From a bacterium (GTDB lineage Bacteria > Atribacterota > JS1 > SB-45 > 34-128), in NCBI GenBank assembly GCA_018903015.1, contig JAHIPR010000215.1:1-10044 (forward strand): a DNA stretch of 10,044 nt, read 5' to 3'. The position numbers were made by a program, and so were the translations under genes. Shown piece by piece: positions 1 through 7,380 of the stretch. Position 1 is the first letter of the stretch; each line of letters begins with the position of its first letter. The notes beneath the pieces were generated by a model, which did not search any database, was not told the origin of the DNA, and saw only the letters and a list, made by a program, of their open reading frames with translations.

Positions 1-1
1 C

Positions 2-1756
2 TCGCTTTTCCCAGAAGATGAATGGCCAAAAGATTATCCGAAGGACTGGAAGAACCTGCTTATCTGGGGCGATAATAAACTGATTATGTCCTCACTTATA
101 AAACAGGGATGGGCGGGAAAGATAAATCTGATTTATATTGATCCGCCATTTTTCACAGGCTCGGATTTTACGATAAGAACAAAACTCGGAGATGAGAGAA
201 TAGAAAAAGAGCCTTCCATTATTGAGGAACGGGCTTACAAAGATACCTGGAGTGGTGGGATTGCCTCTTATCTCAAGTATATGTATGAGCGATTGGTTTT
301 GATGCGAGAACTATTGGCTGAAAATGGCTCTATATATATCCATCTTGACTATCATGTGGAACATTATGTCAAGGTGATGATGGATGAGATTTTTGGGTAT
401 GAGAATTTTAGAAATGAAATTGTTTGGAATAAAGGGTTCAGAGGAACAGAGTCAAAAGATATTTACCAACATGCTCACGACATTATTCTTTGGTATTCAA
501 AGTGTGAAAAATATATTTGGAATCAAGTAGGCCAGCCATACAGAGACGAAGATTTTAAACGGTATAATAAAATAGATGAGAAAGGTCAAATATACGCTCT
601 AATAAAAAGAAGAAGAACCGACGGTACAGTTTATTACGGGAAAACCTATCCTAAAGAAGAGGGCAAAAGAATTGATGATGTTATAGACCATATCGCTGTT
701 ATGGCTTCGACAGCTGAAGAAAGAGTCGGGTTTGATACCCAAAAACCCGAGGATTTACTCAAAGCGTTTATCCTTACTTCTTCCAATCCCGGCGACATCG
801 TTGCCGACTTCTTCTGTGGTTCAGGCACAACCTTAGCAGTAACAGAGAAACTTGGCAGGCGATGGATTGGCTGTGATTTATCTAAGTTTGCCATTCAGGT
901 GACAAGAAAGAGGCTTTTAGATATTCATAATTCTAAGGACTTGCAGAATGAGAACAAGAAAGAATACGGCAATCCTGCAAGACCTTTTGAACTATGGAAT
1001 ATTGGAAACTATGAAACTGTTTACTGGCAGGAAAGGCAGGATGAATACCTTACCTTTATGCTAAAACTCTATCAGACAGCACCATTAACCGGCTTTAGAT
1101 ATCTGCACGGAAGAAAAGGAGATAGAACAGTTCATATCGGTCCTTTGAATGCACCGGTTACAATGGAAGATGTTGAAAAAGTAGTAATCGAATGCCGAAA
1201 CAATAACTTCAACAAGGCAGATATTCTTGGTTGGGAGTGGAGTTATGAGGTCAATGAATTAGCTAAAACATCAGCCAAAAAGAATGGAATTGATTTAAAA
1301 CTTATTCAAATTCCCTCTGTGAATGAGATAAAATCTTCTCTGGTTGGTTTTGATTTGCAACTATTAAAAGTACCCGAACAGATAATAGAGAGGGAATTAA
1401 CCAAGTATATAAAATTTCCGGAAGTTGCCTATTTAGAGATTGAAAACAAGGTAAATGGGAATGAGGTAGTTCTGAAAATTACTGATTTTCAACTTTCGCC
1501 AACTGCAGAACTTGCCGAAATAGCCAGCAAGGTAAAAGATTCAAGAGAACTAATAGATTATTGGGCAATAGATTGGGACTACAAAGAAGATACTTTCCAC
1601 AATCAGTGGCAAAGTTTTAGAGTAAAAAAGAATCCTAGAGTAGATTATCAGGCTATACACAAATACGAAAACGTTGGGAATTATGAGATTATGATAAAAG
1701 TGGTGGATGTGTTCGGGAATGACACAAATAAAATTTTAAAGGTGATGATAAAATGA
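2..1756 (+). CDS. mod: Type III restriction-modification DNA methyltransferase, Mod subunit (5' end missing)
   Basis: The reading frame is open to the left edge, so the true start lies outside the window. An ATG at 86 is internal, because the codons before it read as typical Mod sequence (LFPEDEWPKDY, LLIWGDNKL). Counting from the first visible codon, catalytic motif IV is DPPF at residue 47 and the S-adenosylmethionine motif I is DFFCGSGTT at residue 269. Motif IV before motif I is the order of beta-class amino-methyltransferases, which in type III systems make N6-methyladenine. The stretch between them, from NEIVW to TQKPE, should hold target recognition. Known family role: Mod recognises the site, methylates it, and carries Res. 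The last 60 or so residues (HKYENVGNYEI, VVDVFGND) look like a small PKD-like beta domain, which is inference. The stop overlaps the next ATG (ATGA). DPPF in place of DPPY is an acceptable variant, so the enzyme looks active. Confidence 0.93.
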   Translation, partial: SLFPEDEWPKDYPKDWKNLLIWGDNKLIMSSLIKQGWAGKINLIYIDPPFFTGSDFTIRTKLGDERIEKEPSIIEERAYKDTWSGGIASYLKYMYERLVLMRELLAENGSIYIHLDYHVEHYVKVMMDEIFGYENFRNEIVWNKGFRGTESKDIYQHAHDIILWYSKCEKYIWNQVGQPYRDEDFKRYNKIDEKGQIYALIKRRRTDGTVYYGKTYPKEEGKRIDDVIDHIAVMASTAEERVGFDTQKPEDLLKAFILTSSNPGDIVADFFCGSGTTLAVTEKLGRRWIGCDLSKFAIQVTRKRLLDIHNSKDLQNENKKEYGNPARPFELWNIGNYETVYWQERQDEYLTFMLKLYQTAPLTGFRYLHGRKGDRTVHIGPLNAPVTMEDVEKVVIECRNNNFNKADILGWEWSYEVNELAKTSAKKNGIDLKLIQIPSVNEIKSSLVGFDLQLLKVPEQIIERELTKYIKFPEVAYLEIENKVNGNEVVLKITDFQLSPTAELAEIASKVKDSRELIDYWAIDWDYKEDTFHNQWQSFRVKKNPRVDYQAIHKYENVGNYEIMIKVVDVFGNDTNKILKVMIK

Positions 1757-2196
1757 AGAAAGAGGAAGTTTTATTAGAATTAATTTACTTGCCAGTTGAA
1801 AACAGACAAAACATGATGAGCCCAATACAAATAATGAAAAGCATGTTTTTACTGAAGCAAGAATCAAATCTGCCGGAATTTTATGATTTCGAACCATACT
1901 TATATGGACCCTGTTCTTATGAAATATATTCTGATTTATTAGATCTTAAAAACAATGGTTTGATAGATACCATTCCAACACTAAGAGATTGGGAATATTA
2001 TAGGATAACTAAAAATGGGAAAGTTACTGCTGAAAAAGTTAAACAGGATTTAGATAGAAATCTAATAGATAAAATTGTTGAGATAAAAGAATCTGTTCTT
2101 TCTAAGAGCTTCTTAAAATTACTTGAATATGTTTATGAAAAATATCCTGAGTATTCGATAAATAGTATAATAAATCTTAAGGGGTTTAAAAAATGA
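1753..2196 (+). CDS. YwgA/Panacea-like winged-helix protein, type III R-M operon accessory gene
   Basis: This is a 147-residue protein starting at the ATG of an ATGA overlap with mod. A strong Shine-Dalgarno (AAAGGTGAT, 1738-1746) sits inside the end of mod. The N-terminal half reads as a winged helix: a helix with KSMFLLKQE, then YDFEPYLYGPCSYEIY, then a helix ending NNGLI, then a strand pair around YYRITKNGK. The FxPYxYGP...YxDLxxLxxxGLI pattern resembles YwgA-type proteins and the Panacea (DUF4065/SocA) fold. In known cases those are antitoxins, protease-adaptor-like or regulatory proteins. No enzyme motif is visible. The C-terminal half is charged and helical. It overlaps the proteasome-like gene downstream by four bases, which suggests that the two proteins act as a pair, for example adaptor or inhibitor with protease. 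That role is inference, and the family assignment is a resemblance by eye. Confidence 0.8.
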   Translation: MKKEEVLLELIYLPVENRQNMMSPIQIMKSMFLLKQESNLPEFYDFEPYLYGPCSYEIYSDLLDLKNNGLIDTIPTLRDWEYYRITKNGKVTAEKVKQDLDRNLIDKIVEIKESVLSKSFLKLLEYVYEKYPEYSINSIINLKGFKK

Positions 2197-2933
2197 CACT
2201 CATAATAGCTTTAGCTTGTAGAAATGGAATAATAATGGCATCAGATGGGCAGGCTACTGGAGGTTCTGCAGGTGGACCTATTAGAATGCCTATACATAAA
2301 ATTTTTAAGATAAATGAAAGTGTTTTGTTTGGAGCTGCGGGGAGCGTTGGAGTAATGCAAAGAAGCAGGGACCGTATATACTCTTTCTCTAAAGATCTTG
2401 AGGGGGATTGGAATTATGATTTAATGGAAAAAGTTAGAAAATCTCTTTTTGGTGTTTATAAAAATGAGATAGAGAGGCATAGAGCTTTTTATAAAGGGAC
2501 ACCTCGGGAAAACATTGTTAATGCTCCTATCGCTGATGTGCTGTTATGTAGTTTTTTAAAGAAGGAGGATAAGGAACAGAAAATAATTTGGCATATTGCT
2601 CCAGACTGTTCAGACGAAAGATTAGACGAAATAGGATATGGTTGTTCAGGTAGTGGAGATATATTTGCACATACATTGCTTAAAAACTATTTAGTAGGAG
2701 AATTAGATATGGAAGAAGGGAAACTTGTAATTTATAGAGTAATAAAAGAAGCAATAGAAATAGGGGCTTATGGACTTGGAGAGCCTATAGACATCTGGAC
2801 GATAACCGATGACGGCATTAAAAAAATTAGTCAAGAAAAGATGATGGCTATAAATGATACTTGCAACTCGTGGAGAGAGATAGAAAGAGAAGTTTTTAAA
2901 AGTATTTACGGTGAACATAATGAAACCAAATGA
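2193..2933 (+). CDS. Proteasome beta-like Ntn hydrolase (predicted threonine peptidase) inside the R-M operon
   Basis: A 246-residue protein whose first residues follow the proteasome/HslV pattern. Thr is residue 2, so removal of Met would expose it as the N-terminal nucleophile without a propeptide, as in HslV and Anbu. Counting that Thr as 1, Asp lies at 17 within the HslV-like string SDGQAT. Lys at 35, in HKIFKI, lines up with catalytic Lys33. A glycine/serine loop GCSGSG (151-155 with Met as 1) matches the conserved SGG region. A later GEPIDIWTI (196-204) recalls the GxPID strand of Anbu-type proteins. The equivalents of Asp166 and Ser169 could not be assigned. It is longer than HslV (about 175), and no HslU-like ATPase is present. 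Shine-Dalgarno TAAGGGG (2178-2184) precedes the start, which overlaps the previous stop. Predicted role: a cytoplasmic, self-assembling peptidase linked to the restriction system. The substrate is unknown. Confidence 0.87.
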   Translation: MTLIIALACRNGIIMASDGQATGGSAGGPIRMPIHKIFKINESVLFGAAGSVGVMQRSRDRIYSFSKDLEGDWNYDLMEKVRKSLFGVYKNEIERHRAFYKGTPRENIVNAPIADVLLCSFLKKEDKEQKIIWHIAPDCSDERLDEIGYGCSGSGDIFAHTLLKNYLVGELDMEEGKLVIYRVIKEAIEIGAYGLGEPIDIWTITDDGIKKISQEKMMAINDTCNSWREIEREVFKSIYGEHNETK

Positions 2934-5463
2934 ACTTTTACATCCAAAACAAAGACGCTCGAGCAAGGCGTACCTAGTTAATGAACTTCGCAAGGCAGTC
3001 TTCACCTGGCGAGAGCAAGATTATCCTGAGATTACTTCTACTACAAAAAGATTATTGCGATTCTGGTTTAGTGAAGACCATATCGTAAATAATGAACCTT
3101 TTGAATTCTGGTTCTGCCAAAGAGAAGCAATTGAAACTTTGATCTATGTTTACGAAGTTATAAAGAAACGTAATTTCATCGATATGGCCAGAGACTTTGG
3201 GGCAGGCCCTATACAGGGATATGACCCGTCCTATGACCAGTATCCTCTTTATGCTTTTAAGATGGCAACTGGCTCTGGCAAAACTTTTGTTATGGCACTA
3301 TCGGTAATCTGGTCTTACTTTAATTATAAAAGGGAAAACAAGGATGATTATACCTCTAAATTTTTGCTTATCGCTGGTGAGAAAAATGTTGTCTATGACC
3401 GCCTAACAAGAGATTTTAAGGATGGAAAAATATTCAGAGATTTGCCACTTATCCCACCAGAATGGCAAGAGGATTTTGACCTGAACGTAATCCTTAAAGA
3501 AGACCCTATTCATACTATTCCTGAAAATGTATTGTTTTTAACTAATATTCAACAGTTAGAGGGGAGAAAAAATAAAAAGAAAGAGGTTGAAGAATATGTA
3601 GATAGGATTTATGAGTTACCTTCAGTTTATAATGTATCTGATATTTATCATGAAAATAGAATAAGAGAAGTTCTATTAACTTGCCCTAATATAATGATTT
3701 TAAAGGATGAAGCTCATCATATATACAATTTTGAAAAGGCATGGAAGAAGATACTCTTAAGACTTAATAAAAATCTTGCTTCTCAATATGGTAAAGGCAT
3801 AAATACGGAATTTGATTTTTCGGCTACACCTAAAACAGAGAGTGGTGCGTTATTCCCCTGGATTATTGTGGATTTTTCACTTAAAGAAGCCATTGAAATG
3901 AATATTGTAAAATTACCACTAAAGGGAATAGTCAAAAAAGCTGAAGAAATTGCTTCTACTAAGGCTGTTGAAAGATATCGAGCCTGGATTGATGCAGGAA
4001 TAAGAAGATGGCGAGAATATAAAGAGGCATTAAAACCATTATCAAAGAAACCTGTGTTATTCTTTCAATGTCCTGAGAATAAGGAAGCGGATGAAATATT
4101 TAGATATATTAACTCTGCTGTGCCTGATCTGAAAGATAAAGTTTTACTAATCCACACCGATAGTACCGGAGAAGTAAAAAAAGCTGACTTGCCCAAGGCA
4201 AGAGAATTTGCTAAAACTATTGATGACCCCGATCCAGATAAAAATCCTTACGAGGCAATAGTAAGTACCTTGATGTTAAATGAAGGGTGGGATGTAAGAA
4301 ATGTAAATGTAATTGTGGGGTTAAGGTCTTTTACTTCAAAAAGGAAAGTGCTTCCGGAACAAGTCATCGGGAGAGGTTTAAGAAAGATGTTCCCCGAAGA
4401 AGATGCAAATATAAAAAAATCAATAAATGTACTTGAAGTTATTGGCCCGCCAGGACTAATAGATATTCTTGAGGAATTAGAAACACAAGAAGGTATAAAA
4501 ATTGCCGAATTTGATACCGGAAAATCACTTGAATTAACTACTATATTTGTAGATAAAAATAAATTGGATAAGGACATTGAGATACCTATTTTGAGTCCGA
4601 GAATTTCTATAGGAGAATTTTATATAGATAAAGCTGAGGTTGATAATTTGCCTTCCTTGAAGATTCCTTTAGAGAATAAAGTTTTAGAGATGGAATATGT
4701 TGCTGTAGATATGCTTAAAGGAATAGAAGTCATAAAGAGAAAATGGAATTTACCTGTTCCCCAAGATTCAAAAAGTGTAATTGCATATTATTCACACCAA
4801 ATACTTAAACAATTGTCAATTGGTGGTGCTTTTGCCAATTTTCATCCTATAGTGAAAAGGTATGTCATAAAAAAATTATTTACTGAAGAAGTTGATCTTG
4901 AAGATCCCAGAGTTCTTTATAAATTAAGTTCTATCGAGGTTCAAGAAAAGTTGATAGGTTTATTTGTTAATGCTTTGAGAGAGAAAACTTTTATTAAGAG
5001 AGAGCCTATGAGAAAGAGTACTATAAAACTTTCAAAAACAAGTGCTTTTGTATGGTCAAAATTGGTTTATCCGGCAGATAAGTGTATTTTTAATTATGTT
5101 CCCTGTGATAGTAATTATGAGGTTGATTTTGCTAAATTTTTAGATAATGCGGGAGATGTGGAAGCTTTTACTAAAATTGTGGTAAAGAATGGATTTTATA
5201 TAGAATATATTTCCGAAGAAAATCATTTGAGATTTTATTATCCTGATTTTGTAGTAAAACTTAAGAATGGAGATTATTGGATAATAGAAACAAAGGGGTT
5301 GGCTGATTTAGAGGTACCACATAAGGATAAAAGAGCAACACAATGGTGTAAAGACACTACTAGTTTAATAGGAGAAAATTGGTCCTATATGAGAGTTAAC
5401 CAGGAATATTTTGAAAGATATAGATTTAAAAGTGTTAAAGAATTGTTTTCTGCATTGAATTGA
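2920..5463 (+). CDS. res: Type III restriction enzyme, Res helicase-nuclease subunit
   Basis: The ATG at 2920 is chosen because GGTGA (2910-2914) is well placed as its ribosome site. A GTG at 2911 would add three residues. The start overlaps the preceding gene by 14 bases. With Met(2920) as 1, the superfamily 2 motor motifs appear in order: Walker A TGSGKT (GSGKT from 118), DEAHH at 263, SATP at 301, and the motif VI-like QVIGRGLRK at 481. The C-terminal nuclease is of PD-(D/E)xK type: YPDFV with Asp at 776, then ETK with Glu at 790 and Lys at 792. At 847 residues it is complete, if slightly short for the family. Known role: with Mod, Res hydrolyses ATP to communicate between two inversely oriented unmethylated sites and cuts about 25 bp away. 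All motor and nuclease residues looked for are present, so restriction activity is likely. The 3' third is visibly more AT-rich than the 5' part. Confidence 0.95.
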   Translation: MKPNELLHPKQRRSSKAYLVNELRKAVFTWREQDYPEITSTTKRLLRFWFSEDHIVNNEPFEFWFCQREAIETLIYVYEVIKKRNFIDMARDFGAGPIQGYDPSYDQYPLYAFKMATGSGKTFVMALSVIWSYFNYKRENKDDYTSKFLLIAGEKNVVYDRLTRDFKDGKIFRDLPLIPPEWQEDFDLNVILKEDPIHTIPENVLFLTNIQQLEGRKNKKKEVEEYVDRIYELPSVYNVSDIYHENRIREVLLTCPNIMILKDEAHHIYNFEKAWKKILLRLNKNLASQYGKGINTEFDFSATPKTESGALFPWIIVDFSLKEAIEMNIVKLPLKGIVKKAEEIASTKAVERYRAWIDAGIRRWREYKEALKPLSKKPVLFFQCPENKEADEIFRYINSAVPDLKDKVLLIHTDSTGEVKKADLPKAREFAKTIDDPDPDKNPYEAIVSTLMLNEGWDVRNVNVIVGLRSFTSKRKVLPEQVIGRGLRKMFPEEDANIKKSINVLEVIGPPGLIDILEELETQEGIKIAEFDTGKSLELTTIFVDKNKLDKDIEIPILSPRISIGEFYIDKAEVDNLPSLKIPLENKVLEMEYVAVDMLKGIEVIKRKWNLPVPQDSKSVIAYYSHQILKQLSIGGAFANFHPIVKRYVIKKLFTEEVDLEDPRVLYKLSSIEVQEKLIGLFVNALREKTFIKREPMRKSTIKLSKTSAFVWSKLVYPADKCIFNYVPCDSNYEVDFAKFLDNAGDVEAFTKIVVKNGFYIEYISEENHLRFYYPDFVVKLKNGDYWIIETKGLADLEVPHKDKRATQWCKDTTSLIGENWSYMRVNQEYFERYRFKSVKELFSALN

Positions 5464-5568
5464 CTATAAAATATTAGATTATATTTATACAGAACCGGAA
5501 GAAATTAAACATTAAATATTATAAATAGAAACTAAAATCTTAAAAAATAATAAAAAATCTAATATTAT

Positions 5569-5597
5569 TTGATTTTACATACCAAATATGGTATATT
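5569..5597 (+). promoter_or_regulatory. Sigma-70-type promoter of the nucleotidyltransferase/XRE operon
   Basis: TTGATT (5569-5574) and TATATT (5592-5597) are separated by exactly 17 bases. Initiation about seven bases after the -10 box would give a leader of only about nine bases before the ATG at 5613. The Shine-Dalgarno AGGAG (5603-5607) would then lie almost at the RNA end. That very short leader is odd and tempers the call. The 105 bases upstream, back to the res stop, are very AT-rich and hold no gene. Confidence 0.55.
5579..5594. promoter_or_regulatory. Palindromic operator overlapping the -10 box (ATACCA-4-TGGTAT)
   Basis: Two perfect 6-bp arms, ATACCA and TGGTAT, are separated by AATA. 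The right arm covers the first half of the -10 box. The position is ideal for repression by a dimeric XRE-type protein, and such a protein is encoded second in this operon. Autoregulation is therefore a reasonable inference, as is usual for toxin-antitoxin operons. Confidence 0.5.
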
Positions 5598-5612
5598 ATT
5601 TTAGGAGAGTCT

Positions 5613-6032
5613 ATGCTTCCGGAATTTAATAAATATGGTAATTTACCCGCTGGAGTTTATAAATCGTCAATTTCTTGTATTGAAAACAAATTTGGTACAA
5701 GTTCTGAAGAAAGAATATCGTTATTTAATGACTTCCGAAAATTTTTGAAAATGCTATCCCCTTTTAAGAAAAATATTAAACGTCTTATCTTAGATGGCAG
5801 TTTTGTTACATCAAAAGAATCTCCTGGAGATATAGACTGTATAATGATTATTAATAATAATTTTAGATTTATTCCAGAAATAGTAGAAGAATTAGGCAAC
5901 TCTAAAGAATTATATAATATCCATCTCTTTATGTTTGAGGAGAAAAATATAGAGAGCTGTAGAGGTATGTTAAACTTTTTTAGCAAAGATAAGGATTTAA
6001 AACCAAAGGGAATAATCGAGGTGATTTTATGA
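5613..6032 (+). CDS. Nucleotidyltransferase-fold protein (DUF6932-like), probable toxin partner
   Basis: A 139-residue protein. The opening LPEFNKYGNLPAGVY and the core LDGSFVTSKESPGDID resemble DUF6932-type proteins, which I recall as small members of the nucleotidyltransferase superfamily. Visible signature: Gly62-Ser63 followed by Asp73-x-Asp75, the GS...DxD arrangement that binds nucleotide and metal in pol-beta-fold enzymes. A third carboxylate is not obvious. Shine-Dalgarno AGGAG lies 5 bases before the ATG. The stop overlaps the ATG of an XRE-type protein (ATGA). A minimal nucleotidyltransferase beside a helix-turn-helix protein is a recurring toxin-antitoxin layout, so a role as toxin (or modifying antitoxin) is inferred. 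The direction of toxicity cannot be read from sequence. It could instead be a regulatory nucleotidyltransferase. Confidence 0.72.
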   Translation: MLPEFNKYGNLPAGVYKSSISCIENKFGTSSEERISLFNDFRKFLKMLSPFKKNIKRLILDGSFVTSKESPGDIDCIMIINNNFRFIPEIVEELGNSKELYNIHLFMFEEKNIESCRGMLNFFSKDKDLKPKGIIEVIL

Positions 6033-6634
6033 TTAAAAACGAAAGACAATATAAGTATACATGTTCAAAACTTCAAGACTTCAAGATAGATCTAGAGCAA
6101 ATAAAAAAACAATATAAAGATGACAAACAAGGATTAAAGCTATTTAGCCAGGGATATATTGAACATATTTCACAATTACAAAAAGAGGTTCGTGCATATG
6201 AAGAGATGCAAAATAAACCTTTGCCCCAAGAGTTTATTGTCCGAAGCTTAAGCCAAATCAACAAATATCTCGTGTGGCTAAGATTAGGAAGAAACATGAC
6301 TCAAACACAGTTGGCTAAATTAGTGAAATGTAAGCAATCGGATATTTCAAGGTTGGAAAGAGATAATTATAACAAATTTTCATTAAATGCATTTTTGAAA
6401 ATTGTTAATGCACTGGGCTCTAAAATTGAAATAAGGATAATAAATGAAAAAATAAAAGAACAAAGAAAACCTTTTGCTGTTGAAACCTTTTACTTAAGAA
6501 ATGATGCTAACGGTGGGTTGGGAGTAATCCCCAGCATACCTGTAAAATTTCCAGATAGTAGCGAAAGTAATAATATAGGGGATATTAATATAGAAATTGA
6601 TTATAGTGAGGAGGTGCTAAGTCTAAGCGCTTAG
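6029..6634 (+). CDS. XRE-family helix-turn-helix protein, probable antitoxin/autorepressor
   Basis: A 201-residue protein in three parts. Residues 1-65 are charged helices beginning NERQYKYTCSKLQDF, a start common in HigA-like antitoxins. Residues 80-131 are an XRE helix-turn-helix: LVWLRLGRNMTQTQLAKLV, then the recognition helix around KQSDISRLER, then FLKIVNALG and a short strand EIRI. The C-terminal 60 residues are acidic and low in aromatic residues, and may hold the partner. The gene overlaps the nucleotidyltransferase by four bases. It most likely binds the palindrome at 5579-5594 and represses its own operon (inference). The stop TAG lies within a 12-bp palindrome (6623-6634). Confidence 0.82.
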   Translation: MIKNERQYKYTCSKLQDFKIDLEQIKKQYKDDKQGLKLFSQGYIEHISQLQKEVRAYEEMQNKPLPQEFIVRSLSQINKYLVWLRLGRNMTQTQLAKLVKCKQSDISRLERDNYNKFSLNAFLKIVNALGSKIEIRIINEKIKEQRKPFAVETFYLRNDANGGLGVIPSIPVKFPDSSESNNIGDINIEIDYSEEVLSLSA

Positions 6635-6674
6635 CTGAGTTTCCTTTTCTTAAAACATAAGGAGGATATTTTCG

Positions 6675-7100
6675 ATGATTTTATCAGAGGAAAAAAGGAC
6701 AATAATTATAAATGAATTTAATAAAGTTCATGGTTTAATGAATAATACAAACGATATAAGTGAAAAATTATTTTACTTTAGCGCAAGTCATGCAATGGTA
6801 TCCAGAGTTTTTAATATTGAATTTGATCCCCTTCTCATACTAATACATTCCGTATTACAGACAACTTATTCAAATATCAATTCTTTTGTGAGTAATATTT
6901 CGAATAAACAGAATATGTTTTTTACTATACCTAAGAATTATTTTGATATTTTAGAAAATACATTTAAAGAATTAACTCAATCTGTAGAAAACAATGATGA
7001 TGATAAAATTTATAGAGATCTACAAAAACTCTCGATATTGGGTTATATAGCTACTGGAAATGGCAATTATTTATATAAAAAAGATTTGATTAAATTGTAA
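6675..7100 (+). CDS. Hypothetical protein, third gene of the nucleotidyltransferase/XRE operon
   Basis: I do not recognise this 141-residue protein. The coding call rests on an excellent Shine-Dalgarno (TAAGGAGGA, ending 6665) nine bases before the ATG, the same strand as the XRE gene only 40 bases upstream, and no obvious terminator between them. The protein looks soluble and mostly helical: charged N-terminal helix EEKRTIIINEFNKV, a hydrophobic patch FDPLLILIHSVLQ around residues 50-62, an Asn-rich middle, an acidic run ENNDDD, and a helical end with GYIATGNGNYLYK. There is no signal peptide, zinc motif or catalytic signature. It could be an accessory to the toxin-antitoxin-like pair or an unrelated passenger. 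Confidence 0.7.
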   Translation: MILSEEKRTIIINEFNKVHGLMNNTNDISEKLFYFSASHAMVSRVFNIEFDPLLILIHSVLQTTYSNINSFVSNISNKQNMFFTIPKNYFDILENTFKELTQSVENNDDDKIYRDLQKLSILGYIATGNGNYLYKKDLIKL

Positions 7101-7101
7101 C

Positions 7102-7202
7102 TCGATTAAAAAGACCAATGAAATCATTAAAGACGGCTAGAGCTATCCTGGTAAATAATATATTGCTAGATATGTCAATCTTTTTGTATAAGGGAATTTA
7201 TT
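7102..7202 (+). pseudogene. Possible scrap of a HigB/RelE-like toxin C-terminus
   Basis: Directly before the antitoxin remnant, the frame from 7102 reads SIKKTNEIIKDG and then meets a stop at 7138. A shifted frame continues KTARAILVNN. This faintly resembles the basic C-terminal tail of HigB-type toxins, and its position just upstream of a HigA-like fragment fits. The match is short and needs a frameshift, so it is only suggestive. Confidence 0.2.
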
Positions 7203-7380
7203 ATGAAAATAACTAAAACTTATATGGATAAATTAATGAACAATAAAGAATTCCGCGAGAAATTTGATAATGAATACCAAAATATTTGTATTGGAGAACA
7301 GGTTGCTAGAGCACGACATAAAACAACATTAACGCAAGATACTCCGGTTAATCGAAAGAAGAATAATAAAACATTTTAAA
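7203..7380 (+). pseudogene. Frameshifted, truncated XRE antitoxin (HigA-like) remnant
   Basis: From the ATG at 7203, preceded by AAGGGA (7190-7195), the frame reads MKITKTYMDKLMNNKEFREK, then a short linker to IGEQVARARHK. This is the normal N-terminus and first helix of HigA-like XRE antitoxins. The frame then goes out of register and ends at TAA 7350-7352, giving 49 residues. Removing one A from the A-run at about 7319-7324 restores TTLTQ, the expected start of the helix-turn-helix (family pattern LTQxxLA). The restored frame then decays into DTPVNRKKN and stops at 7380. The recognition helix is gone, so DNA binding is lost. The gene is therefore read as a broken antitoxin. A short functional peptide is possible but unlikely. 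Confidence 0.6.

Noticed and set aside
2..1756. Phase-variable repeat tract in mod
   Set aside because: Many type III mod genes switch by simple repeats, but no tandem repeat or long homopolymer was seen in the visible part. The missing 5' end could still hold one.
2193..2933. Ordinary HslV of the HslUV protease
   Set aside because: The SDGQAT string is HslV-like, but the protein is about 70 residues longer, the middle and end differ, and no hslU or other AAA unfoldase is adjacent.
2703..3005. Minus-strand open frame across the peptidase-res junction
   Set aside because: It lies opposite two strongly supported genes, and its product has no recognisable motif.
5470..5566. 11-bp inverted repeat AATATTAGATT / AATCTAATATT after res, as a terminator
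   Set aside because: The arms are perfect but almost pure A-T and 75 bases apart, and the second arm is not followed by a T-run. It is likely chance in AT-rich DNA.
6623..6634. Palindrome CTAAGCGCTTAG over the XRE stop codon
   Set aside because: It is perfect but only 12 bp, with no loop or T-run, and the next gene has its own strong ribosome site. There is no evidence of function.
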